Assembly: GCA_026418175.1 (NCBI GenBank)
Contig: JAOABX010000020.1
Coordinates: 1 to 47,907 of the forward strand
Length of the DNA: 47,907 nt
Direction of reading: 5' to 3'
Origin: Flavobacteriales bacterium
GTDB taxonomy: Bacteria > Bacteroidota > Bacteroidia > CAIKAF01
In this document: positions 27,933-36,555 of the stretch, one piece after another
How the letters are laid out: each line of letters begins with the position of its first letter
Position numbering within the stretch: the first letter of the stretch is position 1
Made by a program: the position numbers and the translations under genes
The notes under the pieces: model-generated
Seen by the model: only the letters and a program-made list of their open reading frames with translations
Database searches by the model: none
What the model was told of the DNA's origin: nothing

Positions 27933-28400
27933 CTAGTAAAATTCCTTCATTTCTTCTTCTATATTTTTGCGCAAATTCATTAAACGTATAGCATAATCTT
28001 GCAGACGTTTTTCCTCTTCAGTAAAAGGATTAAATTTTGGAACATTAACCTGTTTCCCATCATCATCAATAGCAACAAAAATGATCATACAATGCGTATT
28101 CTTTACATACTCTGCTTCCTGAGGTCTTTTACTATAAACATCAACAGCTATGTGCATGGATGAGTTACCGGTATACACTAGTCGTGCCCGAATTTCTACC
28201 AAATTTCCAATAAAAATGGGTTTGAAAAAACGAATTCCTCCCACATAAATGGTTACCGCATACTGCTTACACCAATTTACCGCACAAGCATATCCGGCCT
28301 GATCAATCCACTTCATTACTACCCCGCCATGCACTTTACCCCCAAAATTTACATCCGTAGGTTCAGCCAAAAAACGTAATGTAATTTGATGATTTTCCAT
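27933..28400 (-). CDS. Acyl-CoA thioesterase (hotdog fold, YciA/BACH-like)
   Basis: Predicted hydrolase releasing CoA from acyl-CoA, 155 aa from the ATG at 28400. The hotdog core shows DVNFGGKVHGGVVMKWIDQAGYACA (substrate loop and catalytic Asp), VGGIRFFKPIFIGNLVEI and STHC-like NTHCMIIFVAID. The C-terminal tail is helical and charged. The frame extends to a TTG at 28442. A near-consensus AATATTTG box on the minus strand at 28421-28428 would place transcription inside that extension, which favours the ATG at 28400. Confidence 0.85.
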   Translation of the reverse strand: MENHQITLRFLAEPTDVNFGGKVHGGVVMKWIDQAGYACAVNWCKQYAVTIYVGGIRFFKPIFIGNLVEIRARLVYTGNSSMHIAVDVYSKRPQEAEYVKNTHCMIIFVAIDDDGKQVNVPKFNPFTEEEKRLQDYAIRLMNLRKNIEEEMKEFY

Positions 28401-28536
28401 AATTTGTTTTTGCAATGATGCAAATATTTCTTTTCGATTCAACCATTTTATAGATTGAATATTGTTTAATAATAGATTATTTATTAACCTGAATTGAGTG
28501 TTAAAAAGTTGAGCTCAAAATTCCCATCTCTTGTAC

Positions 28537-28544
28537 TACCTTTG
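28537..28544 (+). promoter_or_regulatory. -7 box of the helicase gene
   Basis: TACCTTTG matches TAnnTTTG and lies 14 nt before the GTG start at 28559, implying a leader of only a few bases. The nearest upstream TTG (28509-28511) is 25 bp away, further than usual. Confidence 0.55.
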
Positions 28545-28558
28545 TAAAAAACTGCGGA

Positions 28559-30835
28559 GTGGATTATTTGAAAGACTTAAATGAACCGCAACTGAATGCC
28601 GTACAGGCCATAGAAGGCCCTGTGATGATTATTGCTGGAGCAGGTTCAGGGAAAACCCGGGTATTAACTTACCGCATTGCTTTTTTAATTCAGCATGGGA
28701 TAGATCCGTTTCATATTTTGGCACTAACTTTTACCAACAAGGCAGCCCGTGAAATGAAAGAACGGATTGCCAAAGTGGTAGGAGAATCAGAAGCTAAAAA
28801 CCTATGGATGGGAACTTTTCATTCCATCTTTGCACGTATTCTCCGTATTGAAAGTGAAAAAATCGGTTATCCAAACAACTTTACCATTTATGATACGGAT
28901 GATGCTAAAAGTTTATTGAAAAGTATCATCAATGAATTAGGACTGGAAGATAAAATTTACAAACCCAATATCATATACAATCGTATTTCTTCGGCCAAAA
29001 ATTCTCTAATCAATGCCCGTCAATACATCAAGCATCCGGATATAACGACTGATGACCAGCTTTCTGGAAAACCCAAAATGGGTTTGATATATGAAAAATA
29101 TGAAATGCGATGCTTTAAGGCAGGAGCTATGGATTTTGATGATCTGTTGCTAAAAACCTATGAGCTTTTTAAAAAACATCCTGACGTTTTATATAAATAC
29201 CAAAACCGATTCCGCTTTATTATGGTGGATGAGTTTCAGGATACTAACCATGCACAATATGCAATCATTAAAATGTTAGCGGCATTGCATCAAAACATTT
29301 GCGTGGTGGGAGATGATGCTCAAAGCATTTATGCTTTTCGTGGAGCTAACATTGAAAATATTCTCAATTTTGAAAAAGATTATCCGGATTTACAAACCTT
29401 TAAGTTAGAACAAAACTACCGCTCCACGAAAAACATTGTAAACGCTGCCAACTGCATTATTGAAAAAAATACACAGCAGCATAAGAAAAATGTATGGACT
29501 TCAAATCATACTGGTAATAAAATAAAGGTTTTCAGGGCCACTACCGATAATGAAGAAGGAAATTTTGTTGCCCAACAAATCTTTGAAAACCGGATGAATC
29601 AACAACTGCAGTATAGTGATTTTGCAGTATTATATCGCACCAATGCCCAGTCAAGAGCACTGGAAGAGGCCCTTCGCCGATTCAATATCCCCTACCGCAT
29701 CTACGGCGGTTTGTCTTTCTATCAGCGTAAAGAAATTAAAGACCTGTTGGCATATTTCCGGATAGTAATCAACCCACACGATGAAGAAGCATTAAAACGC
29801 ATCATCAATTATCCAGCACGCGGTATTGGAAAAACAACGTTGGAAAAACTGGTAGCTACCGCCGGAGAAAACGAAGTGAGCATATGGACGTTAATGTCTC
29901 ACCTTCACGAAATAAAGCTCGGCCTATCACCCGGAGTGTTAAAAAAAATTGAAGAATTCATGGTCATGATCCGCAGTTTTGCAAGCATGATCTACACCCA
30001 CAATGCCTTTGACTTAGCCAGTCATATTGCCAGCTCATCTGGATTACTCAAGGAACTATACAATGATAAAACGCCAGAAGGGGTAAGTCGGTATGAAAAT
30101 ATTCAGGAATTACTTAATGGGATTAAAGAATTTTGTGAGCAAGAAACCACGGAAGAAAACGGCCATTCCCTCCCTAAATTCATGGAAGAAATTGCCCTGC
30201 TTACAGATGCCGATAATGAAAAAGACGACGATCCTAACAAGGTATCACTAATGACTATCCACTCATCAAAGGGGCTGGAATTTCCTTATGTATTTATTGT
30301 GGGGATGGAGGAAAATCTTTTCCCTTCACAGCTCAGCATTAATAGCCGGCAGGATTTGGAAGAAGAACGCCGATTATTTTACGTAGCCGTAACCCGTGCC
30401 ATGAAGCAAGTATATTTATCTTTTGCTTTAAACAGGTACCGATACGGACAATTAATAATGAGTGAACCTAGCCGGTTTTTAGCAGAAATTGACCGAGAAT
30501 ACCTGGAAATTAGTTTGCCTTCTCAAGGATTATCAAGTTTAGGAAATGGCGGAATTCCATCTGGCAATAATAGAACATCAGCCAATCAATACCACATTCC
30601 CAAGGGGTCTGGCTTAAAGAAAATATCCTCTAGCCCTAATCCTCTTTTTAGCGGGCCTTCTGAACCTATTACGGCTTTTCAGCCGGGAGTAGAAGTGATG
30701 CATGGAAAATTTGGCAGGGGCACCATTTTGCAAGTTGAAGGGAATGACTTGAATCGCATGGCTACAATCCGGTTTCAGGATGGGGAAAAAAAATTGTTAC
30801 TTAAATTTGCAAAACTTACTCTCATTAAAAGTTAA
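28559..30835 (+). CDS. ATP-dependent DNA helicase, UvrD/PcrA family
   Basis: Superfamily 1A 3'-5' helicase for DNA repair and replication-fork clearance, 758 aa. Motif I is AGAGSGKT (26-33), motif II DEFQDTN (224-230), motif III GDDAQSIYAFRG (251-262), motif V MTIHSSKGLEF and motif VI VAVTRA. The C-terminus (about 690-758) is the Tudor-like domain that binds RNA polymerase in PcrA/UvrD: PGVEVMHGKFGRGTIL...IRFQDGEKKLLLKFAKL. It starts at GTG, matching the family N-terminus. UvrD versus PcrA naming is arbitrary here. Confidence 0.95.
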   Translation: MDYLKDLNEPQLNAVQAIEGPVMIIAGAGSGKTRVLTYRIAFLIQHGIDPFHILALTFTNKAAREMKERIAKVVGESEAKNLWMGTFHSIFARILRIESEKIGYPNNFTIYDTDDAKSLLKSIINELGLEDKIYKPNIIYNRISSAKNSLINARQYIKHPDITTDDQLSGKPKMGLIYEKYEMRCFKAGAMDFDDLLLKTYELFKKHPDVLYKYQNRFRFIMVDEFQDTNHAQYAIIKMLAALHQNICVVGDDAQSIYAFRGANIENILNFEKDYPDLQTFKLEQNYRSTKNIVNAANCIIEKNTQQHKKNVWTSNHTGNKIKVFRATTDNEEGNFVAQQIFENRMNQQLQYSDFAVLYRTNAQSRALEEALRRFNIPYRIYGGLSFYQRKEIKDLLAYFRIVINPHDEEALKRIINYPARGIGKTTLEKLVATAGENEVSIWTLMSHLHEIKLGLSPGVLKKIEEFMVMIRSFASMIYTHNAFDLASHIASSSGLLKELYNDKTPEGVSRYENIQELLNGIKEFCEQETTEENGHSLPKFMEEIALLTDADNEKDDDPNKVSLMTIHSSKGLEFPYVFIVGMEENLFPSQLSINSRQDLEEERRLFYVAVTRAMKQVYLSFALNRYRYGQLIMSEPSRFLAEIDREYLEISLPSQGLSSLGNGGIPSGNNRTSANQYHIPKGSGLKKISSSPNPLFSGPSEPITAFQPGVEVMHGKFGRGTILQVEGNDLNRMATIRFQDGEKKLLLKFAKLTLIKS

Positions 30836-30944
30836 ATAATCTCCAAAAAATTATACCGACTTATTTAAATTACTTACCTTCATCATAAAATTCAACATTA
30901 GGTTAAAGAGTTGTTAACGACATCAGTTATAACCAAAGAGGAAT

Positions 30945-30952
30945 TAAATTTG
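30945..30952 (+). promoter_or_regulatory. -7 box of the DUF1573 gene pair
   Basis: TAAATTTG matches TAnnTTTG, 34 nt before the ATG at 30987. A GTTAT 20 bp upstream is only a partial -33 match. Confidence 0.5.
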
Positions 30953-30986
30953 TAAAAGTAAAATCAAAACATAATCTAAATTTTAT

Positions 30987-31412
30987 ATGAAAAAGTTAGT
31001 TACTACCCTTTCAACTGTTGCACTATTCATCGCAGTAAATGCAATTTCTACGCATGCTCAAAAATCCATGGGGCCTGAATTTTCAGCTACCAAAATGGAG
31101 GTTGATTTTGGAGAAGTTATTCAAAACGGCGACGGAACACGTGAATTTAAGTTTACCAATACCGGATCTGAACCACTACTGATAACTAATGCTACTGGCT
31201 CATGTGGTTGTACAGTGCCTACTTGGCCTAAAGAACCTATTATGCCTGGCAAAACGGGAGTTATTTCTATAAAATATGACACCAGCCGCCTTGGTGCTAT
31301 TAATAAAACTGTAACCATCACGACCAACGAAGTAGAAGGGAAAGATGCAAACGGCAATCCTATATATAAAAATCATGTGATTCAGGTGAAAGGTAATGTA
31401 AAACAACCATAA
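30987..31412 (+). CDS. Secreted DUF1573 domain protein (first of a tandem pair)
   Basis: 141 aa. Residues 1-25 are a signal peptide ending STHAQ. The rest is one DUF1573 Ig-like domain: EVDFGEV, TREFKFTNTGSEPLLITNATGSCGCTVP, GKTGVISIKYDTSR and TVTITTNEVEGKDANGNPIYKNH. Two cysteines in GSCGC may form a disulphide or bind metal. Function in the cell envelope is not known. The next gene is a close paralogue. Confidence 0.85.
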   Translation: MKKLVTTLSTVALFIAVNAISTHAQKSMGPEFSATKMEVDFGEVIQNGDGTREFKFTNTGSEPLLITNATGSCGCTVPTWPKEPIMPGKTGVISIKYDTSRLGAINKTVTITTNEVEGKDANGNPIYKNHVIQVKGNVKQP

Positions 31413-31448
31413 TCTTTTGTTAGTTATCAAGTTTAATTTTCTCAGTAT

Positions 31449-31925
31449 ATGAAAAAGGTATTTGTAATTCTCAACATCGTTTCATTGTTTGTAGTAGCTG
31501 GCGTATTTCATTCCTTGGCACAAAAAACAAGTGGCCCTGTTTTTAGTGCTGAAAAAATGGAAGTAAATTTTGGTGAAGTAGAATATAAAGGAGATGGTAC
31601 CCGTGAATTTGTTTTTAAAAATACAGGTAATGAACCTCTTTTAATTACAAATGCCAAAGGCAGCTGTGGTTGTACGGTTCCAGAATGGCCTAAAGAGCCT
31701 ATTCGTCCGGGCCAAACAGGGGTTATTAAAATCAAATATGACACTTCACGTTCAGGTCCCATCAGCAAAACGGTAACCATTACAACCAACGAAGTAGAAG
31801 GAAAAGATGCAAACGGAAATCCTATCTACAAAAACCATACAGTTGCAGTAAAAGGGAATGTAAAACAGGCCCCAGCCAACGATGGCATGCCTACCAAATC
31901 AACCAGCGGTGCTCCCGTTGAATAA
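31449..31925 (+). CDS. Secreted DUF1573 domain protein (second of a tandem pair)
   Basis: 158 aa. Signal peptide 1-25 (ending HSLAQ) and one DUF1573 domain nearly the same as in the gene upstream, from FSAEKMEV through AVKGNVKQ. A 17-residue Pro/Thr/Ser-rich tail is added. DNA identity is also high near the 3' end, so the duplication is recent or kept alike by conversion. It starts 36 nt downstream and ends at a strong terminator, so the pair is one transcript. Confidence 0.85.
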   Translation: MKKVFVILNIVSLFVVAGVFHSLAQKTSGPVFSAEKMEVNFGEVEYKGDGTREFVFKNTGNEPLLITNAKGSCGCTVPEWPKEPIRPGQTGVIKIKYDTSRSGPISKTVTITTNEVEGKDANGNPIYKNHTVAVKGNVKQAPANDGMPTKSTSGAPVE

Positions 31926-31956
31926 TCGTCTTTTCATTTCATAATTGTTAATTTTA

Positions 31957-31983
31957 CCCCGAAAAAACTTTCGGGGTTTTTTT
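31957..31983 (+). terminator. Rho-independent terminator after the DUF1573 pair
   Basis: CCCCGAAA-AAAC-TTTCGGGG followed by T7. It lies 31 nt after the second DUF1573 stop and 23 nt before the aminotransferase start. Confidence 0.92.
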
Positions 31984-32006
31984 ATTTAAACAATAAATTT
32001 AAAAAT

Positions 32007-33215
32007 ATGCCTTCAATATCCAACAAAGGCCGACAAATGCCGGCTTCTCCTATCAGACGACTAGTACCTTATGCCGAAGAAGCCAAACGAAAAGGCCGCA
32101 TCGTTTATCACCTAAACATAGGCCAACCAGATATTCATACCCCTCAGGGAGCATTGGATGCAGTAAAAAATTTCAAAGGAAATATTATTGAATACAGTCA
32201 TTCAGCTGGAAATGAAAGTTATAGAAAGAAATTAGCTGTTTATTATCAAAAATTACATATTCCGGTTACCAGCGAAGAAGTAATGATTACAACCGGTGGT
32301 TCAGAAGCTCTATTATTTGGATTGATGAGTTGCCTGGATGAAGGAGATGAGATTATTATACCAGAACCTTTTTATGCAAACTACCTGAGTTTTGCACTTA
32401 CGGCCGGTGCTCGTATTGTACCAATTACTGCGAGCATTGAAAACGGGTTTGCATTACCTCCCATTGATGAATTTGAGAAAAAAATTACTTCACGAACCAA
32501 AGCTATTTTGATTTGTAATCCAAGTAATCCTACCGGATATTTATACACTCGAGAAGAATTAGAAACCTTGAGTAGCATTGTAAAAAAACATAACTTGTTT
32601 TTATTTGCTGACGAAGTGTATAGGGAGTTTGTTTACGATGGAAAAAAACATATCTCTACCTTTGAAATATCTGGCCTGGAAGAACACTTAATAGTTGTAG
32701 ATTCTATTTCAAAACGATACAGCATGTGCGGTGCACGCATCGGGGCGTTACTTACCAAAAACAAAGATGTTTATGCCTCGGCTTTAAAGTTTGCTCAGGC
32801 ACGTTTAAGTCCACCCACATTTGGCCAAATAGCCGGAGAAGCAGCATTAGATACACCACAATCGTATTTTGATGAAGTTGTAAAAGAATACCAGCATCGC
32901 AGAAATGTAATGGTGGGTTTATTAAATCAAATTCCGGGGGTAAAATGCCCAAATCCAGGCGGAGCATTCTATACAGTGGCACAGTTACCCGTAGAAAATG
33001 CAGAAGATTTTTGCATTTGGATGCTAAGTGAATTTGAACACCAAAATCAAACCGTAATGATGGCTCCCGGAAGCGGATTTTATGCCACACCCGGGCTTGG
33101 TAAAAATGAAGTACGTTTAGCTTATGTACTAAATACGGAAGCCATTACCAATGCAATGGAATGCTTAGCTCAGGGACTAAGGGCATATGAGCAGGTGAAA
33201 GAGTTGGCAATATAA
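32007..33215 (+). CDS. PLP-dependent aminotransferase, class I/II
   Basis: Fold-type I aminotransferase, 402 aa, close in layout to aspartate/aromatic aminotransferases. LNIGQPD near residue 37, TTGGSEALLFG (95-105), NPSNPTG (171-177), ADEVY (D202) and the PLP lysine in SISKRYS (K236) with R244 following. The substrate cannot be told from sequence; an aspartate or a methionine/aromatic type is equally possible. The gene stands alone between the terminator upstream and the convergent amidase. Confidence 0.9.
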   Translation: MPSISNKGRQMPASPIRRLVPYAEEAKRKGRIVYHLNIGQPDIHTPQGALDAVKNFKGNIIEYSHSAGNESYRKKLAVYYQKLHIPVTSEEVMITTGGSEALLFGLMSCLDEGDEIIIPEPFYANYLSFALTAGARIVPITASIENGFALPPIDEFEKKITSRTKAILICNPSNPTGYLYTREELETLSSIVKKHNLFLFADEVYREFVYDGKKHISTFEISGLEEHLIVVDSISKRYSMCGARIGALLTKNKDVYASALKFAQARLSPPTFGQIAGEAALDTPQSYFDEVVKEYQHRRNVMVGLLNQIPGVKCPNPGGAFYTVAQLPVENAEDFCIWMLSEFEHQNQTVMMAPGSGFYATPGLGKNEVRLAYVLNTEAITNAMECLAQGLRAYEQVKELAI

Positions 33216-33279
33216 CCTTACAATACTAGAAGCAAGAATCAATACATAAGGTTTATTGCGGCATGGGTGCTATGTTATC

Positions 33280-34578
33280 TTACTCCTTTATCCAAGCTTG
33301 AATAGCATGAAAATATGTTCGGGCTGTTTGCAATATCCTTCGGCTTGTATTTAATGTATCCCCTGAAATTGTAATGTAATAACTATCTTTTTGCAGCAAT
33401 TGAAAAAATTCTTGTTCGTTATCTTGCAGAAAAGGCTCAACTAAAATCACAGGATAACGAACCTGACGCAACAAAAATAAATTTCGGTGATATACACCTG
33501 GATTTGATTGATTATGTAATCGGGAAAACTTTAACAAATAAGTTAGTTCGTTAGTTATGGGCGAAGCCACCGCAGGTACTACTAATGAATCAGTAATGAA
33601 CCGTTGAAAAACTATAGCAGCCCTCACGGATAACGGCACCTGCTGTCCAAGCCACTGCCGTAAAAAAGCAAGTCGGTCCAATGGAAACTTTAACTCTTCA
33701 GTAGCATATGCTCCAGGTACAAACACCATGGAATAATTGCGTTTATGCAATGTATGAAAACCATCTTTGTCTGGCACATTTTTTTCATCAACATTTAAGT
33801 GAATGCTCACTACCAAATGCGGAGCAAAAGAGTTGATTTTTTCTGCTCGTTTATGCATTTCATAGGTTCTGAATACATCTCGAATAATTTTCCTTTCATC
33901 GGTGTAAGAACCATATTTTTCTGATTCTGCCTTTTCCAACCATCCTTTTCGAACAGATTCATCCAATGCTTGTTTCCAGTTTCCTTGTACCCATTCTTCA
34001 GCAGTTATACCAAGTGTTGAGAGGCCTGGCTGGCGGGTAAGCATCACTTCGGCACCCTCACGCTGCAACATATCTTGCAATATTACGGCTATTTGTTCTG
34101 TCAATGCTGCTTCATACAATGTATATTCATGCCCTATCGAATCACGAATTCGTAAATATTTTTTTTCCAGAATAGCAGTAGATAAATTATGTGCAAAATG
34201 CCCCGGATCAATGGCTATTTTAAGCCTGCTTAGTGAGTACGGCTTTTGAGGAAAAGAGGAAAGATTATTAAGTTGCTGCCAGTTGCACGTAGCTAAGGCA
34301 TCATATAACACGTACGGTTCATAAGCCTGAGCTATTTCAATAAGGGTGGATAGCATTTGATATGGTACAGAACAAAGCACTGTATTTTTTCCATGTGCAG
34401 GATGTAAAAATTCAACTGCATTATGTCTTAGTGCAACAACTTGCTGAAGTGCATTGGTATCCAACAGCATACGTGATAATGACTCCCTGCCAATTGGGTG
34501 CTGCCCTCGAAGAAAAAAGTGAAATGTGCAGCAGAAGCTGATACAAACACAAAACCAAAATGATGTAAGTTTGCTCAA
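33280..34578 (-). CDS. Secreted Amidase_3-type N-acetylmuramoyl-L-alanine amidase
   Basis: Zinc peptidoglycan amidase, 432 aa. A hydrophobic N-terminus (about 5-24) is a likely signal peptide. The catalytic domain (about 118-395) carries H127 in IDPGHFAHN, E156 in TLYEAALTEQ and H260 in VVSIHLN as metal ligands, and E380 in ILVEPFLQDN as catalytic glutamate. The usual DPGHGG motif reads DPGHFA, and a long insert of about 70 residues lies between E156 and H260. The start is TTG, with no earlier ATG; the first 53 bases overlap the region used by the divergent malic enzyme promoter. Confidence 0.83.
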   Translation of the reverse strand: MSKLTSFWFCVCISFCCTFHFFLRGQHPIGRESLSRMLLDTNALQQVVALRHNAVEFLHPAHGKNTVLCSVPYQMLSTLIEIAQAYEPYVLYDALATCNWQQLNNLSSFPQKPYSLSRLKIAIDPGHFAHNLSTAILEKKYLRIRDSIGHEYTLYEAALTEQIAVILQDMLQREGAEVMLTRQPGLSTLGITAEEWVQGNWKQALDESVRKGWLEKAESEKYGSYTDERKIIRDVFRTYEMHKRAEKINSFAPHLVVSIHLNVDEKNVPDKDGFHTLHKRNYSMVFVPGAYATEELKFPLDRLAFLRQWLGQQVPLSVRAAIVFQRFITDSLVVPAVASPITNELTYLLKFSRLHNQSNPGVYHRNLFLLRQVRYPVILVEPFLQDNEQEFFQLLQKDSYYITISGDTLNTSRRILQTARTYFHAIQAWIKE

Positions 34579-34592
34579 AAGCCGTATGTTTG
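34566..34592 (+). promoter_or_regulatory. Two -7 boxes for the malic enzyme gene, inside and beside the amidase start
   Basis: TAAGTTTG (34566-34573) and TATGTTTG (34585-34592) both match TAnnTTTG. The first lies within the amidase coding start, so the divergent genes have overlapping control regions. Neither has a TTG at the ideal distance. Confidence 0.4.
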
Positions 34593-34615
34593 ATCTGAAA
34601 TTTAAAAAGCAAAAT

Positions 34616-35806
34616 ATGGATTATTTTCACGAATCATTGTTCTTACATGAAAAGTTGCGGGGAAAAATTAGAGTACAGCCAAAGATGGAAATTCAGAGTA
34701 AGGAAGATTTAGCCTTGCTGTATTCGCCCGGCGTTGCCGAACCATGTCTTAAGATTGCAGAAGACCCAAAAAACGTATGGAAATATACCATTAAGCGAAA
34801 TACTGTAGCTGTAGTAACCGATGGCACAGCGGTACTTGGACTTGGTAACATCGGAGCCCTGGCTTCCATCCCGGTGATGGAAGGGAAAGCCATGCTGTTT
34901 AAAAAATTTGCCGGCATAGACGCTTTTCCTATCTGCTTGGATACGCAAGATACCGAGGAAGTGATTGATACCATTCGCCGGATTGCCCCGGTGTTTGGAG
35001 GCATCAATTTGGAAGACATTGCAGCACCACGTTGTTTCGAAATTGAAGACCGACTACAGGATTTAGGAATACCGGTTTTTCATGATGATCAACATGGAAC
35101 CGCCGTGGTAGTACTAGCTGGCATCATCAACGCCTGCAAACTAATGAATCGAAATATTCAAGATCTTAAAATTGTTATTAATGGATCTGGAGCAGCTGGA
35201 ATTGCCATTGCTAAACTTCTAAGAAGTGCTACCAGTGAAAACGTGAATAGTGATGCCATTGCTGTAAAAGAACTTATCCTTTGCGATAGTAAGGGAATTA
35301 TTCATCGGGACCGCGACGACCTGAACGATTTTAAAAAATCATTACTCAGTTGGACAAACCCCAATAACCAACAAGGCACATTGATGGATGCGTTGGAAGG
35401 CGCTGATGTATTCATTGGGGTAAGCCAAGCTAACTTGCTCACTGCTGAGGATATTCGCCGCATGAACAAAGATTGTATCATCTTTGCATTAGCCAATCCT
35501 GTGCCTGAAATTATGCCTGAAGAAGCGTTTAAAGGTGGTGCAAAGATTGTGGGGACCGGCCGCAGCGACTTACCCAATCAAATAAATAATGTTTTGGCCT
35601 TCCCCGGAATATTTCGTGGAGCATTAGATGGTAAAGCCAAACGTATCACTACTAAAATGAAACTTGCTGCTGCTTACGCCATTGCCAATAGTGTATATAA
35701 CATGTCATTTGACAAAATTGTACCCTCTACCCTCAACCTGCGTGTGGCTCACGAAGTATCTTTGGCCGTACAAGATGCAATCGAAGAGAATGATCGGTTG
35801 TTTTAA
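34616..35806 (+). CDS. NAD(P)-dependent malic enzyme, short form
   Basis: Oxidative decarboxylation of malate to pyruvate, 396 aa. Motifs: YSPGVAEPC (Tyr general acid), the catalytic Lys near GKAMLFKKFAG, metal ligands NLEDIAAPRCFEIE and FHDDQHGTA, and the Rossmann segment INGSGAAGIAIAKLL. It ends at HEVSLAVQDAIEENDRLF, without the phosphate-acetyltransferase-like domain of the 750-aa MaeB enzymes. The frame extends to 34526 inside the amidase. Starts at ATG 34586 or 34616 are possible; 34616 matches the family N-terminus. Confidence 0.92.
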   Translation: MDYFHESLFLHEKLRGKIRVQPKMEIQSKEDLALLYSPGVAEPCLKIAEDPKNVWKYTIKRNTVAVVTDGTAVLGLGNIGALASIPVMEGKAMLFKKFAGIDAFPICLDTQDTEEVIDTIRRIAPVFGGINLEDIAAPRCFEIEDRLQDLGIPVFHDDQHGTAVVVLAGIINACKLMNRNIQDLKIVINGSGAAGIAIAKLLRSATSENVNSDAIAVKELILCDSKGIIHRDRDDLNDFKKSLLSWTNPNNQQGTLMDALEGADVFIGVSQANLLTAEDIRRMNKDCIIFALANPVPEIMPEEAFKGGAKIVGTGRSDLPNQINNVLAFPGIFRGALDGKAKRITTKMKLAAAYAIANSVYNMSFDKIVPSTLNLRVAHEVSLAVQDAIEENDRLF

Positions 35807-35946
35807 TAAATTGACTATTCTATTATGAAAGAATTATATTCATTAGCATTTGCAAAGAGTTTATCTCGCTAAGTGTGCATGAACTGAAGTTATTTCATGC
35901 TTATTTGTTGAATGCAGTGAAGGCATTTATTAAAAATATCTTCATA

Positions 35947-36480
35947 TTATTTCTCAAATTTACAACTAAACAACTGCCAAAGTACAATGCCTGCAGCAAC
36001 CGACACATTGAGGGAATGCTTGGTACCAAGTTGAGGAATTTCAATGATTAAATCACATAACTTTAGTGCTTCTTCATTTACACCATTTACTTCGTTTCCA
36101 AGTACCACAGCATATTTCCCATGCTGTAAAAATTTGGCATGATGTAGTTTCACCGAAGCGGTGGTCTGCTCCAATCCAATCACGATATAACCATCTTGCC
36201 GGCAACGTTCTATAGCTTCTTCTGCTGTGGTACATTTTTCCCAGGCAATGGTATCTTCGGCTCCCAGAGCCGTTTTGTAAATCTCTACATGCGGAGGAGC
36301 CGGGGTTTTTCCGCAGAGGTAAACCTTATCCACCAAAAAAGCATCAGAGGTTCGAAACACAGACCCAACATTATGCCCACTCCGAATATCATCCAAAACC
36401 ACACGTAAGGGTAGTTTTTCGGTTTGAATAAACTCCTCTACCGTTTTTCGGCCCAACTCATGAAGTTTCAGTTTACGCAC
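35947..36480 (-). CDS. SpoU/TrmH-family RNA 2'-O-methyltransferase
   Basis: 177 aa with the trefoil-knot (SPOUT) motifs: RSGHNVGSVFRTSDAF (motif 1, Asn/Arg), VVLGNEVNGVNEEAL (motif 2) and IPQLGTKHSLNVSVAAGIVLW (motif 3). The target, tRNA or rRNA, cannot be determined. It lacks the N-terminal extension of RlmB-type enzymes. Divergent from mutS. Confidence 0.9.
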   Translation of the reverse strand: MRKLKLHELGRKTVEEFIQTEKLPLRVVLDDIRSGHNVGSVFRTSDAFLVDKVYLCGKTPAPPHVEIYKTALGAEDTIAWEKCTTAEEAIERCRQDGYIVIGLEQTTASVKLHHAKFLQHGKYAVVLGNEVNGVNEEALKLCDLIIEIPQLGTKHSLNVSVAAGIVLWQLFSCKFEK

Positions 36481-36555
36481 AGATGTTAGAATTTCGTGTA
36501 AAAATAGGTAATAAAAGTAGTGGTGAACCGAAAGGAAATTCAGAATTTTACGCGG

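Noticed and set aside
27287-28442. AlbA_2 gene as part of a defence island
   Set aside because: Neighbours are a thioesterase, a helicase of the housekeeping PcrA type and a membrane operon; no nuclease, methylase or other defence gene is present.
33214-33252. AACCTTA / TAAGGTT inverted repeat between the aminotransferase and amidase genes
   Set aside because: 7-bp arms with a loop of about 25 nt and no T-run; too weak to call a terminator.
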